Source: Bugula neritina (Eukaryota > Bryozoa > Gymnolaemata > Cheilostomatida > Bugulidae). Taken from it: a stretch of DNA of 64,000 nucleotides. Each line of letters starts with the position of its first letter. Positions within the stretch are counted from its first letter, which is position 1. Of the stretch, positions 15,701-30,027 are shown piece by piece. Both the position numbers and the translations under genes were made by a program. The notes under the pieces are model-generated. The model did no database searches and was not told the DNA's origin. It worked only from the letters and a program-made list of their open reading frames with translations. The stretch spans positions 10,349,251-10,413,250 of the forward strand of contig OZ037773.1 in assembly GCA_964035545.1 (NCBI GenBank), in the 5' to 3' direction.

Positions 15701-17695
15701 TTTTCAGCAATTCAGTGACAGACTTCAAAACTGTTGGATAACTGTATTTTAGTTAAAATATCAAAAGCTATATGCCTATCAGTTTATATTGTAAATAAAT
15801 TGATAAAAGGCAGTCCAGAAAGTTTATTGTATTATTATGTATACCTTGTATATTATATATAGCTATATTAATTATATAATATATTTATATAATTATATAT
15901 AATGTCATTGGTTTCATCATTTAATTCCATTTTAAATTTTATAGTAACCATATTTTTTAAAGCCAATAAGAAGAAATATAGAACAGCAACAATGGTGTTA
16001 TTATATTAGTCTAGTATTATTAGAGTACGCTTATATATAGTAGCATAAATATTACAGTAAAATATATATAATATGCTGCAATAGAGTACATATTGTAGTA
16101 ACTATTAGCAACTATCAACTTATATAACCCGAAGCTCTGTACTTACCAACACATTCCTCTGTCCTCCACTCTCCATCTCCACACCCTTGGAAACACAACT
16201 CTCCATTTGCACAGTTTCTTTCTCCACATTCTGTAGTCTATAAGTTGATTACAGCTGGTATACGTTATACAGGAAACTATAATACAGCTGGTATACGTTA
16301 TACGAGTAACTATAATACAGCTGGTATACGTTATACGAGTAACTATAATACAGCTGGTATACGTTATACGAGTAACTATAATACAGCTGGTATACGTTAT
16401 ACAGGAAACTATAATACAGCTGGTATACGTTATACGAGTAACTATAATACAGCTGGTATATGTTATACAGGAAACTATAATACAGCTGGTATACGTTATA
16501 CAAGTAACTATAATACAGCTGGTATACGTTATACGAGTAACTATAATAATACAGCTGGTATACGTTATACGAGAAACTATAATACAGTTGGTATACGTTA
16601 TACGAGTAACTATAATACAGTTGGTATACGTTATACGAGTAACTATAATACAGCTGATATACGTTATACATGAAACTATAATACATATTTTATATTACTT
16701 CAAAGCTTTATATCCGTATATTAAGCAGAATCACAATAACAGTAATATAGGCTAAAATATTCATGAGTAACATATTATTTGGTGGGTGATATTTATAGTA
16801 GGTAATATATATAAATAGTTAGTATTTCCCCTCACCTCAGACACCAACTCCACATACTGGCCTCTCTTTGAGCTGCTAGCCGTCTGAATATCTGCCGGAT
16901 CCAAAGTTGTGTTGAACTCATAACAAGAACCTGGGGATAAGGACATTCTCATCAGTTAGAAACTCTTTGTGACACTTTAATGCTCTCACAGATATATTAT
17001 TGTAGTACAAAAAGTATAGAATGCTGCAGGAGAAATTGCTATATATTTGTAACTTTTATAGGTCAATTTGTAAATTCAGCATTTTAGGTGTTATAGGTAT
17101 AGCTGTAAGTAAGCAAGTGTAGATATTAGTATGTATTATGGGCATAGCTAGGTGTTGGTATACAGGAAATAAACTCTTTCGGGGGGGGGGGGGGGGGGGA
17201 GGTGTTTCTCCAACAGACCAGTTTGAGAGTCTCGGTAGACGCTGAAGCATTTAAAGGGAAATGACATCATGCAGTTGGAAACACAATCGGAGACACTTCT
17301 GGAATGCTCCACCTTCTGATTGGATGAAATGGCATTTCTTGAGAGAGAAACTTCTGACCCTGGCTCTACTCTCACACAGCTCGGTAATTCTAGAATTAAC
17401 CGCGTTTATGTAAAACATGCTCTACAGTATGAGTCATTATTCAACAGAGTATTATAGTAAGAATAATATATAGTATTGCAAATATTTTATTAATATTGTT
17501 GGCAGTTTTTCCCATTTGTTGAAATATTATGCACAATAATTGTTATAGATTTTACAGTGTAAATGTAGCTAGTAATGAATACACTTATTAATTCATACCA
17601 TCACAATGTGTGAAGATAATTCCCAGTATAGCTAAGAGAACGACCAATAAGCTTTTTCCAGGAGCATTGCTTGTTACTCTGCCTAGCAGATGCAT
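9766..17695 (-). CDS. Gene B: secreted PAN + triple CTHRC1-like protein, complete
   Basis: Fourteen minus-strand exons: 17599-17695, 17219-17389, 16836-16930, 16147-16237, 15510-15610, 14703-14901, 14150-14314, 13639-13757, 13303-13409, 12943-13055, 12437-12607, 11907-12099, 10733-10830 and 9766-9947. They join to 1902 nt (633 residues plus stop) with all phases matching the paralogues. Domains: N-terminal signal/anchor (LLVVLLAILGIIF, residues ~16-28), PAN-like domain (CVSNCMMSFPFKCF), GSCYEF strand, Cys module (ECGERNC, GELCFQGCGDG), then CTHRC1-like repeats 1 (YPKKVTASALRV, GGCSHW, DGTCYG), 2 (VEGMCENN) and 3 (TGLRLSASG, WYFQIDGSEC, GGVCQGI, ATGW, IFVEELRL). A Cys-containing tail (CSESLC) ends the protein. 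Divergent from gene C. The long N-terminal stretch before the hydrophobic core is unusual, so the true start could differ. Probably secreted; molecular function unknown. Confidence 0.87.
11073..11466. repeat. AATAC/AATGC pentanucleotide array
   Basis: About 390 bp of AATAC and AATGC pentamers in intron 12 of gene B, with an internal AATATAGAACAAAAC block recurring four times, which marks a longer higher-order unit. Open frames on both strands here (up to 195 codons of repeated Leu-Tyr-Cys-Ile) result from the repeat. Confidence 0.95.
12184..12224. repeat. CA-rich microsatellite
   Basis: Imperfect (CA)n with CACG variants in intron 11 of gene B. A short GA run lies at 11829-11842 and a GATATGATAT-type repeat at 12766-12840. 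Confidence 0.8.
14360..14380. repeat. Poly-G tract
   Basis: A G run of about 17 bases in intron 6 of gene B. A second run of about 20 lies at 17180-17200 in intron 2. Both are on the template side, so the pre-mRNA would carry poly-C, just 5' of an acceptor in the first case and just 3' of a donor in the second. Confidence 0.85.
16240..16684. repeat. 33-bp minisatellite abutting the exon 4 acceptor of gene B
   Basis: About 13 copies of a 33-bp unit containing CAGCTGGTATACGTTATACG, with copies alternating between ACGAGTAACTAT and ACAGGAAACTAT. It begins within a few bases of the acceptor of exon 4 (exon starts at 16237 on the minus strand). Because 33 is a multiple of three it stays open on both strands (142 and 145 codons), but it is intronic. 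Confidence 0.93.
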
Positions 17696-19580
<1,885 letters not shown>

Positions 19581-22500
19581 ATGACCAGATCAGTTGCTGC
19601 CTTGTTTTATCTGACAGCATCCCTCTACCATTTCTCCATAGTCTGTGGGTTTTCATTGACAAGATCAGGTAGGCCTTCTTTTGAAACATTTTTTTTTCTA
19701 TAAAATACTGCTCAGATATCTCCCATTTTACTTGCAATAAAATGAAGTGCTTTTTAAAATTTGTTCCAATTCGTTCCAAAAAATATTAAAAAAATGTTTC
19801 AAATTTTAGTTATATGTTTTGGCTTATTTTATTCACTATCAAAGTTTGGCATTTGTAAAGTTTACACTTTTAATCAATGATATGACATGCTATTTGACTA
19901 TGTGTGCATTTATGTGTTGAGGAAATTTAAATCACATAGTAAGAAGCATTTCTTGTACCATGCGTCTCACTGTTTAGTAAATATATCTGCATTAGTTTAC
20001 AACTGAATAACACACAATAGTCTATTTACAGATATTTCTAACTGTGTCTACGCACATGTTCATGATGAGTTACCCATCTTGAACAACCTCACCATGTCTA
20101 ATGCTGTCATCAGAACGAGAAGCGTTCTAGAATGCATTTCAGAATGTATGATGTCATTTCCTTTTGACTGCATTAGTGCTGTGAGAAACTCCCGAACAGG
20201 TTGGTTCATAGAGCACGTATCCTATATGACTCATACAACAGAGAAACTAAATACGAGTTGCTTTCACATGTGCACTAGAGTTGACAGTGTAGACTTTATA
20301 TAATCAGTCTAAAAAAGAAGCTGTACTCTGAATAAACGGTTTTGAAGACATCATAGCAATATTTTTTTTGTATAATATCAAAATGTGCCAAAACTGTTTG
20401 CAAAGTGTTACAATTTCACTGATTACTAAGATTCTCTTAAACTATTTTACTCATATGGCATATAAAAGGTGTTGCAATAGAGCAAGACAACTGTTTTAAC
20501 TTCAATCTATCAATGCAATAAAACAAGATGAATATTTCAAATTCAATTGATCAAAGTTTCTACGACAATTCATATTTTTCAGGAGAGTGCTACACGTTCA
20601 GATCTTATCTCAAAGGAATGCAGGGAGTACCTAACTCTGACACTCCTACTGGACAGTATATTCAGTTACACTTTAGTGGAGAGGTAAATGTCTTATAATA
20701 CACTAGTATACTTGCAATTAATACATTTTACTTATAAATATGTAGTCATACACTAGTGATAAACTTGTCCTGTTATAGGCATTTATAATTAACACACACA
20801 CACCCACACACTCGCACACTCGCACACTCGCACACTCGCACACTCGCACACTCGCACACTCGCACACTCGCACACTCGCACAATCGCACAATCGCACAAT
20901 CGCACACTCGCACACTCGCACAATCGCACACTCACACACATACTAAAATAGCAATAATATTTTAGTCACTTGAGTGCAATGATTCAGATTGTGCTGAAGA
21001 TGAAATCTGCTTCAAAAGATGTGGTGATCTAAGCTCCAACTCGAAGTTGTGTATCGGTAGGTAAAAACTAATCTGCAAAAAAACTAATACTAACTTAGTC
21101 CTCTACAGGCACTATAACCTTACTGCTAAGATAAAAGTCAAAGTCAAAGTTAAAAAGCATAATATCAGTGTACCAAACTTTTGTTCAATGATTGCAAAAT
21201 AAGATTTATATGTTTCAATAGTATATTGATTACAACTGGTGTAGTTGTTGCTAATTTGATGAACTTAAGAATATCTGTATCAAGTAGGCAGAGCAAATTA
21301 TTTTGGTTTAACTTTGTGTTTCAGCTGATCAGAGAGGACAATGTGCAATGACCAAGGAACATGATAACATCAGGTACTATTGGACTGGCAGTCTCAATGA
21401 AGAGAAGACAACTGGGGATGTTTTGGTAAAATACTCTTCATTCTAGGTTTGAAGGCCTTTCGTACTGTTTGATACCTTGTTGAAAATTTTGATATTTTTC
21501 TGAAGTTGCCAATTTAATATTCTAAATAAAATGTAAGTATGGAAAAATAATAATACAATATTATATAAGTCTACAGAAAGCATTTGCCTTTGCAATCCAA
21601 CTTTACAAACTTTGCTAACTTATGCTACAGAGCTAGTAAATCTTTATTTTTTTAATATTAGAAAAATTTAAAACAGAATTAAAATTTATATATTTTAATT
21701 TTTCTTTCACAAAAAGCAATGTTATATTTTTCCTAATCTGATGACTTATCAAGAATAAAGTGATTTGAAATTTATACCATAATATTTAACTAAAGGGTTT
21801 CATTTGTTGTTGAGTAGGATATATTTTTTTTCAGTTGTTGACTTACCCAAAGAGAGAAGATAACTCTGGATTGAAGATTCAAGTAAACATGGTAGTCCAT
21901 AGCTCGGGGACTTCAGGAGGATGTAGTCAGTGGTCTGTCTTGTTTAACGGGTTGGAGTGTGACAGCCCCGCACCAATACAACACACAGAGTACTACCCAG
22001 CTGCAGATGGGCTCTTCTACAGAACAATGAACAGTAAGATTTATTAAGATTTTATAAACTATAAACTTTACATAACTTTAATAAAGTTTTGTAACACTTT
22101 GGAATACAAAATAATACCATGCAGTGACTTGTAATGTAATTTACATTTTAGGAGGCAACTTGCATTGGGCTCCAAACTCTCATATTACAGAATAAAAATA
22201 ACTAAACATAATATATGTTATATTTCATTTTATCACAATTAGAGCCTCGTTTTCGTAAAGACTGGTTCTATAAATATTAATACATAAGTCACATCGAGAA
22301 GTTAAGAGATTTACCAGCTTATTTACTAATATATAACAACATCTATAGGCAAGCAATTATCTGCCTGACAGCAAAATATTCTAGCTAGCTGAACTGCTTC
22401 AGTCTGCTAAACTTTATTTGCTAGAAGTTACAATAAAGTGCTGAACTAATGCATTAGGTAATTTCAAAACCATGTGTTTAGTTGACGGAACGTGCCATGC

Positions 22501-25500
22501 ACAATCTCCCGAGAGGTGACTCTGAAATCAGAGTTGTGGTTGACTTCTGTGAAGGTTTCTCCCAGAGCAGAAGTGTGTCTGGATGGAGCTATTCCACCAA
22601 CGTTCTGATTCTGGAGATCAACTCTCCAACTCCTCACCAAACATCTGGTGAGTATAAATAGAGCCAAGTGTTGTACTAAACTTTTACATCTTAGATGGAT
22701 AGTACATTTTTATAGTGCTGTTTTATAAATTCAAAAAATGTTCAATAACTATATTTTAATTTCTGTCCAAATGTAAAACATATTCTCAACCAACAAATCT
22801 ATGTTTGGCAATACGCTTATATCTCTATTGTCATTATATTTTGGCTAAATCATGCACAAAATATTTAGACTTTCAAGCTGATATGTTTGGAAATTTAACA
22901 TTTGACAGTCAATGCAAAAATATAATTACATAAATAATTGAGTTGCTGAGCAATTAGCATTTAAGTAATTTCGTGGCACCTTGTATACAATGTGGGTATA
23001 ATTTTAACAGGTGAATGTCCAAGGTTGAACACACTCAACTACATGTATTACAACTGGAGAGAACTTTTTGAAATGACAGTGGATTTTCAGCAAGAGAGTA
23101 AAATTATCAAAGTAAGATGTATTAAATTATCTCATAGGTAAAAAGAGGCAACCTATTTGTGTTTTTATACAAATAATATATTTATAACTTTTAAAAATAT
23201 GCTGCTGTATATAAGAAATATCTGTAGAAAAGAGAGAGCTTCTCTTAACTTTTCAAATCATCTAGACTTTATAGAATCAATTGATAGGCCCAATTACTAT
23301 CTTGTTATGGTAAAAGAAATTATTCTTTCCCCACAAATAAACTAATTGCACTATCCTGATGCCAATTATAAAATTATAAACTGCTTTTGCCAAGAAAATT
23401 ACAATTAACATAAATATTGTCAGCCACATCTTAGCAAGACATGTTTGCCTTCAAAGTGGATTAATTCTTATAGATTTTAAACGTTATGAGAATTGCTTAT
23501 TGATGAGATAAGAATGTACCATGTTCACTAAACAAGCTGCTTATATTCAATATCATGTTACTATACAGGCAGTGGAATACGTGAAACTAGCAAGTGACAC
23601 TCATCTTCACATTAAGTACATTTCCACCATTTCTCTCGATGGCTCCAGTCACAGCGACAACAGGTGTGCTCGCTGGTAGGAGATTCTTAAATATAAGATA
23701 CGACTTTGTTATTTCTTTTGACACTGCAGTAGTTAAATTCAGGTTGATTCAAGAATTTATTAGGCACAAAAGCAAAGTTATGTGTAATCTAATGCTTTTA
23801 ATTTTAGTGTGAAATGCTCGAGTTTTGCTTTAATGACTATCAATATTAATTGTTCTTTGATAAAATAAAAGATTATTTTGTTCAAATATTCTATTTTCTA
23901 GTTTTTAATATAAAAGCTGTCAAAGCACTTATTAAGAAGTTTTAAAACAAAATATTGAGTAACTGCAATCACCAAGATATATTAGGAACTTAGTCTAATA
24001 TCATAGTAATCTGCAGCCTGAGAATGTTTTGCTCTTGAAACGTAAGTGAAGATATCCATAATTTCATATTCACTCTACTTTTGTGCAGGTATATTCAGAT
24101 CAATGGAACGGAATGTGACCCCAAAGTTGAGATTGTAATACATCCCAGTGCCTCATCATCTGCTGACTACTTTGGCAAATACGCAAGGTCACGTGCAGGT
24201 AGCTAAGGTCACGCACAGGGTATAAGATAACTTGAATCTAATGATTGCATTGAGTGAATTAGAATAATTATTTATTACTAGCATGTAAGATTTTTATTGT
24301 TGTATTGTGATATTAGCCCAACTCACCAGTTTCATGCTAGAACCCACAGGTATTTCTATGTGTATTCATTCATGGCTATCACAAAGCTTTTCATTTGAAC
24401 CAAAAGCTATGATGTCATAACTCCAAACACCACAGACCTATAATTATATACAGTATATTAATGTAACATATTATTATTAACCACAACCATTGGTTGGTGC
24501 AACAGTATTTGTTATGTCAGAAATTTTTCTGCTTTTTTCTGCACTCAATTGCATGCAGTTTAGAAGCTCAATAGATTATGGCAAATATTTGTTCTGCTTA
24601 AGAATTTCATTTTTCTGCAAATATACCTGAGACTGCATAGCAATAGCTTAGTATTCATGTTTGCAATATGATGTGACTTCCTAAAGTTGAAGGGGTGTGC
24701 CAGAATGTTCTAGAAGCTGGAGTCTACAGAGTAGAGATCTGGGTTGGTGGCTGTGCCATTCTCTACTCTCAGCCTGTCACTGTAACCACTGGAGCTCTCA
24801 ACACTACGTCATACCTTCACGTACAGGAAGTCAGGGCGGGGCTTCCTGTAACTGCTGGTCAGTATCTTGAACACCCGGATGTTAAGATTGAGCTGTCAAT
24901 TCGTTAAGTTACCGTTAGACTGAGCTGAAGCTGGCTCTGCATGTGATTGGTCCCTGACAAGCAATGGCGGAATAGAATAATAAACCTTGGAAATCTATGT
25001 TGTTGTATTCTAACATTAAATATTGCTTTATAAACCTCTTTTAGCTTATACCGACATTAAATAAATCTTAGTTTTTACAAACATCTAAGCTAATTAATCT
25101 AAATAGTAATGACTGTAGATGAATTAGGTCAAACAGATTATTGGTATGAATCAATAATGGGTCAATATTTTTAATTTCCTTTTTTATGATCACTGTTATA
25201 GCAACTTTGGCAAGCATTTATGTATTAAAATTCATTAACCAGGTAATTTAGTAGTGAAAGTTGCTACCTCATGTCTCCTTGGTTGTAGTTTGGACTGACA
25301 ATGAGATATTTTCCACTGAAATTGGGAAAGTGTTCGCAGCAGTAGAGAGTCCATTGAATGCTCCGGAAGATTCTGGTGTCTTGATGAGTTTCACTTATGA
25401 GAAGAAGTTTCTGGACACTAGTCTGAGATTAACAGCCAGCGGGGACCACAGATCAGCATACAAGTCTGGGTACTCAGGCTGTGGTAGATGGTAAGTACCT

Positions 25501-26628
25501 ATGTACTCAGGTAGATGATACCTGTCTATATACTCAGGTAAATGGTACGCATCTATGTACTCAGGTAGATGGTAAGTATGTCTACAGGTACTCAGGTAGA
25601 TGGTACGTATCTATGTACTCAGGTAAATGGTACGTATATATGTACTCAGGTAGATGGTAAGTATATATATGTACTCAGGTAGATGGTATGTATATATGTA
25701 CTCAGGTAGATGGTATATATGTCTCTGATTAGTCAAGGTGTGAAAGCAGCTAGAGTGAAACATGATTTTAATCATATAATTATGGTTATTAGAAAATAAA
25801 ATATGAAAGGTATTGCAGTGAAATGAAAACTAATATGAAATGTAAATTATTGATTGACTATAGGTATAGAATTTTGAACTCCTTCTACTTTTAATTTCAC
25901 TAGTGCTTATGATATAAAACTGACATTGCAAATTATAATCAAATTTCAAAACCGTCGCCTCAATTTTTAACAGTAGATATTGTCTTATGACAGTTTCAAA
26001 CTGTTTAGTAAATAATAAAGTCAGTTGCCCCATAAAATTAAGAAACATGCTGTGTGTGGTTAAGACTCTCAGGTATTTCCTGATAGACGGAGGTGAGTGT
26101 AGAGATCCTGGACCAATAGAAGGAGTTAGCTCATTTGACTACCCAGCTAACTATCACAACTCAATGCAAGGTAGGCGTCATATAATCTTACTATATAATA
26201 TAATGTTGGAAATGGCTTTTGGGATATTTGTTGAGCAAAAAGGCAATCTTTTAAATTTATTGTGCAAATGCTAAATTGCAGTATATTATTTTGTGTTTCA
26301 GTTAACAAATATTAGTTTAAAAACAGTTTTCTTTTGTTTGAAATTTGACTGTAAATTTAATTTAATTGCACTGCACTTTAAGCTACGGCAATAGTGAAAA
26401 GCTAAATAACCATTATGATTCACATACATAGCACTGAATAATATCTCTGTGACTCTATTACTGACATGACGTTTCATTCTAGTCAGTGGTGTCTGCCACA
26501 ACATCTCTTCAGGAAACAGAGAAATAGCCTACGCTGTCGGACTGTGTTCTGGTCAATTACTTCCCATAGATCAGATGAGTTCTCCTGAGATTTTCAATGT
26601 AGAAGAGATTATTTTTTGCTCCAAGTAA
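19581..26628 (+). CDS. Gene C: secreted PAN + triple CTHRC1-like protein with a frameshift in exon 7
   Basis: Fourteen plus-strand exons: 19581-19668, 20032-20199, 20583-20683, 20966-21056, 21325-21425, 21835-22033, 22482-22647, 23011-23111, 23569-23675, 24089-24198, 24687-24857, 25289-25490, 26073-26170 and 26483-26628. Signal peptide, PAN-like domain ([13 protein letters not shown]), GECYTF, Cys module (CFKRCGD) and three CTHRC1-like domains ([54 protein letters not shown]). Exon 7 is 166 nt against 162 in gene A. The extra 4 nt near 22496-22503 shift the frame and give a TGA at 22517-22519; downstream of it the expected frame continues intact to the end. The last exon is short (146 nt versus 182-188) and lacks the GTPIDC-type tail. 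It is a recent pseudogene, a null allele, or a sequencing error. AATAAA follows at 26696. Confidence 0.8.
20791..20938. repeat. 8-bp CACACTCG microsatellite
   Basis: About 17 copies of CACACTCG/CACAATCG in intron 3 of gene C, ending 27 bp before exon 4. Confidence 0.93.
25491..25720. repeat. Minisatellite copying the exon 12 donor of gene C
   Basis: Units of about 24-28 bp made of TACTCAGGTAGATGGTAAGT-like sequence follow exon 12 directly (exon end 25490). The end of exon 12 plus its donor reads GGTAGATG then GTAAGT, and that string is repeated in the intron, so each unit offers a near-identical donor (GTAAGT, GTACGT or GTATGT). Confidence 0.9.
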
Positions 26629-26695
26629 CTGTGGGTTAGCTAAAATTAGTAGCCTACAAAGCTCACTTTGAAGTGCATACAGCTGTGTAAATGCT

Positions 26696-26701
26696 AATAA
26701 A
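26696..26701 (+). terminator. Candidate polyadenylation signal of gene C
   Basis: AATAAA about 68 nt after the stop codon, with a second AATAAA near 26712. Confidence 0.5.
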
Positions 26702-27523
26702 TGTTTATTAAAATAAATATTTCTGTAACAATTAGCTGGTGTATATACATGTGTCTTGTATTTAGTTAGATAGCAAAATATTATTGCAATATTATAACCC
26801 TTATTCGATCAATAGACCATATATGTCCCTCAAAGCGACACTATCCACAGATCAATGGACCATATATGGTCTTTTACGTATATAAACAATAGCGCTTACT
26901 TTAAACTTTCAGTTTTCAACCGGATAGCCTAAAAGTTTTTGTAATTGATGTTGATGGTGCAGCTTAGTAATTTTGGGATAATTATAGCCATTTAATTTAA
27001 TTAAATGAATAGCTACCAAGCCAGCTATTTGCTTTTCAATGTAATCCCTGAATTTCAAAATTATCGCTAAATTTTAACGCTACTTTCAAATGCAAGAAAC
27101 TGCTGTCAAATTAGATAGAGCCAGTTTAATTTATTCAGATTACATTTAGAAAAACATATAAATAAACAGAAATGTTAAAGTCACTATATTTTGAATCATA
27201 TTGTAAATTAATTTTTATCATTTTGAATTTTCAAATTTAAAATGGCGGTTTTGAGAGGTCAAATTAAAATGACTGATTTTAGCTAGAATTGAGGTCTCCC
27301 GTCACTTTAAGAAGCTTTTTATAATAGAAAATATTCTTAAAATTATATTACCCAGTTTATTTAAGGCCAAAATCAAGTGTAATTTTTTAATGATGAAATT
27401 GAAAGTTGTGCAAAATTTGTTAGCAAATTTCGCGATAAACTCAAACGAGGCATAAAATTACGTAACTTCAAAGTTGATCGCGAAAGAGCAATATTATAAC
27501 AGGTATAGCACATGTGTATGTTA

Positions 27524-28671
27524 CAGGGTTGGGGTAATTGTAATTTGTAATTGTAATTGGCTGTAATTAATTACATTTTTTCAAGTAATTGAATGTAATT
27601 TGTAATTGAGGTTTAAAAATGTAATTGTAATTGTAATTGTAATTAATTACATATCTAATGTAATTGATTTTTACAATTACTTTATAATTACATGTCAATT
27701 ACTTCAAACTTTTAAATCTTAAAAAACTCCTTTTTCTACAATGCCTATTGGTAAATAACAAATTCAGATAGTTAGGTCAGTAAAGTAGGGTCATTCCATG
27801 CCAGCTCACCGAATTGCCCGCGTCTATTTGCTTCGCAGATTTTGTTCATGTTTACACCAAATAGACCTACAAATGCCTCACGTACTCTTCTTCAGTATTT
27901 CTGACCTGACACAAATTTTTTTTGAGAACTGACTACTTTTGTGGACAAAGGTTGAGAAACATTTTGAGGACAATTTGTGATTTCTACTTTGAGACTAATC
28001 TATAAACGTCTATATCTCAATCATTTTTCTAGACTGAGCCTTAAAATTTGCTGTGTGATTTGATAATACCTATCAATTTGCACTAGTAGCAACACATATT
28101 ACAGAATACTTTGTGCGCTTATATGCAAAGTCATTGAATATGAACAAATCTTTGTAAATTTTGAAAAATTGCAAATACCCACCTAATCAAATTTTAAATT
28201 GCTTATAAATTGGTCTAAAAGTATAAATCACAAATTTTCCTCAAAATATTTTCCAATCTTTGTTCACCAAAGTAGTAATTTCTCAAAATGTTTTTGTGTC
28301 AGGCCAGAAATATTCACGAATGGTAATCTGAACATGTGTAGGTTTATTTAGTGTAAATATGAGTTGGACGTGGGACCCCTTGAAAGTTGGTTGATTTGGT
28401 ATGGAATGACATAATAGTATCACTGTAGAAAATAAAAGAGGTTCACCACTGTCAACACTGCCCCTGGTAGTTAGACCCTAGAAGTGACTTCTATTTATTT
28501 ATATGAGAACAAAAGTAATTGTAATTGTAATTAATTACATTGCCATGTAATTGTAATTGTAATTAATTACATTTATTTTAACTGTAATTATAATTGTAAT
28601 TGTAATTGACAAATCTTCATGTAATTGTAATTGTAATTAATTACATTTACATGTAATTGACCCCAACCCTG
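27524..28671. mobile_element. hAT-like non-autonomous DNA transposon, 1148 bp
   Basis: Ends are CAGGGTTGGGGT at the left and its reverse complement at the right. The element is flanked by a perfect 8-bp direct repeat GTATGTTA (27516-27523 and 28672-28679). An 8-bp target duplication with CAGGG-type ends is characteristic of the hAT superfamily. Subterminal regions consist of many TAATTG/GTAATTAATTAC repeats on both sides. No transposase frame is present, so it would depend on an autonomous relative. A long inverted repeat lies inside. Confidence 0.85.
27787..28413. repeat. Imperfect long inverted repeat (foldback) nested in the hAT-like element
   Basis: The left arm begins GGGTCATTCCATGCCAG near 27788. 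The right arm ends with TTGGTATGGAATGAC near 28410. Further matches between left and reverse-complemented right arm run through the CCTGACACAAA segment (27905, 28305) and the GAGGA(C/A)AATTTGTGATTT segment (27967, 28235). The arms are about 250-290 bp with a short AT-rich centre. A transcript would fold into a long imperfect hairpin. It may be a separate MITE inserted into the hAT-like element. Confidence 0.75.
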
Positions 28672-28796
28672 GTATGTTATATATGAAAACATATGTATAT
28701 GTATAATAATTATGTACATGTATACGTATACATGTATGTATACGTATACGTATACGTATACTTATACATACACATACACACATACACATATACACA

Positions 28797-29290
<494 letters not shown>

Positions 29291-29543
29291 TATATGTATG
29301 CGTATATAAAGATATATAGTATAGTTAATAATAACTGATAAATAGCACATGCACAATGTTATAATTGATACGCATGCAGGTAAACACAATGCATATATGT
29401 ACGCTAACATTAAAATTCTCCCCAGTGCTACTTATTAGGAAAACTGCCGCTACTTCCAGTTTATAGAGAAGACAACTCTAAAGCCTCTGTACGAAAATGA
29501 CACACAATATACTACAATATGTTAGACAAGAGTCATCCTTTAG

Positions 29544-29549
29544 TTTATT
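29544..29549 (-). terminator. Candidate polyadenylation signal of gene D
   Basis: AATAAA on the minus strand about 104 nt beyond the stop codon of gene D. Confidence 0.45.
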
Positions 29550-29652
29550 ACAAGACAATGTTTAGTTTCACTGACACACACATTCTGATTCAGTTTGGAG
29601 AAGTAGTGCACTAGAAGTTGTTTACTCAGAGAGCTGTGGGAAATCTGTATAG

Positions 29653-29996
29653 TTAGGAATCACAGTCTATAGGGGTGCCGGTGCATGTCTTGGATTCCTT
29701 TAGCCACAATTCCTCTACTAAGATGTTGAAAGAGGATCTCCAACCAGTGTGGGGGTCGGCCGCCCGCCCGTCACATCCACGCACAGCATAGACTATGGTG
29801 TGAGCCTGTCCTGAGGCTATCCCGTGGCATATCCCACTCACTGTAACACATGTTGGCTAGAAGGGGAGTTATTAGACCGTGCATGTTTAAAATATTCACA
29901 GCTTGGAGAAGATATCAATATTCAAACTAATGCAATCAATTACATATGCATATAATATAACATCATATAGTATGGTGTAATATAGTATCATATAAT

Positions 29997-30027
<31 letters not shown>

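Noticed and set aside
16245-16686. Open frame with a repeated 11-residue unit on both strands
   Set aside because: 33-bp unit keeps frames open; it lies in intron 3 of gene B between well supported exons.
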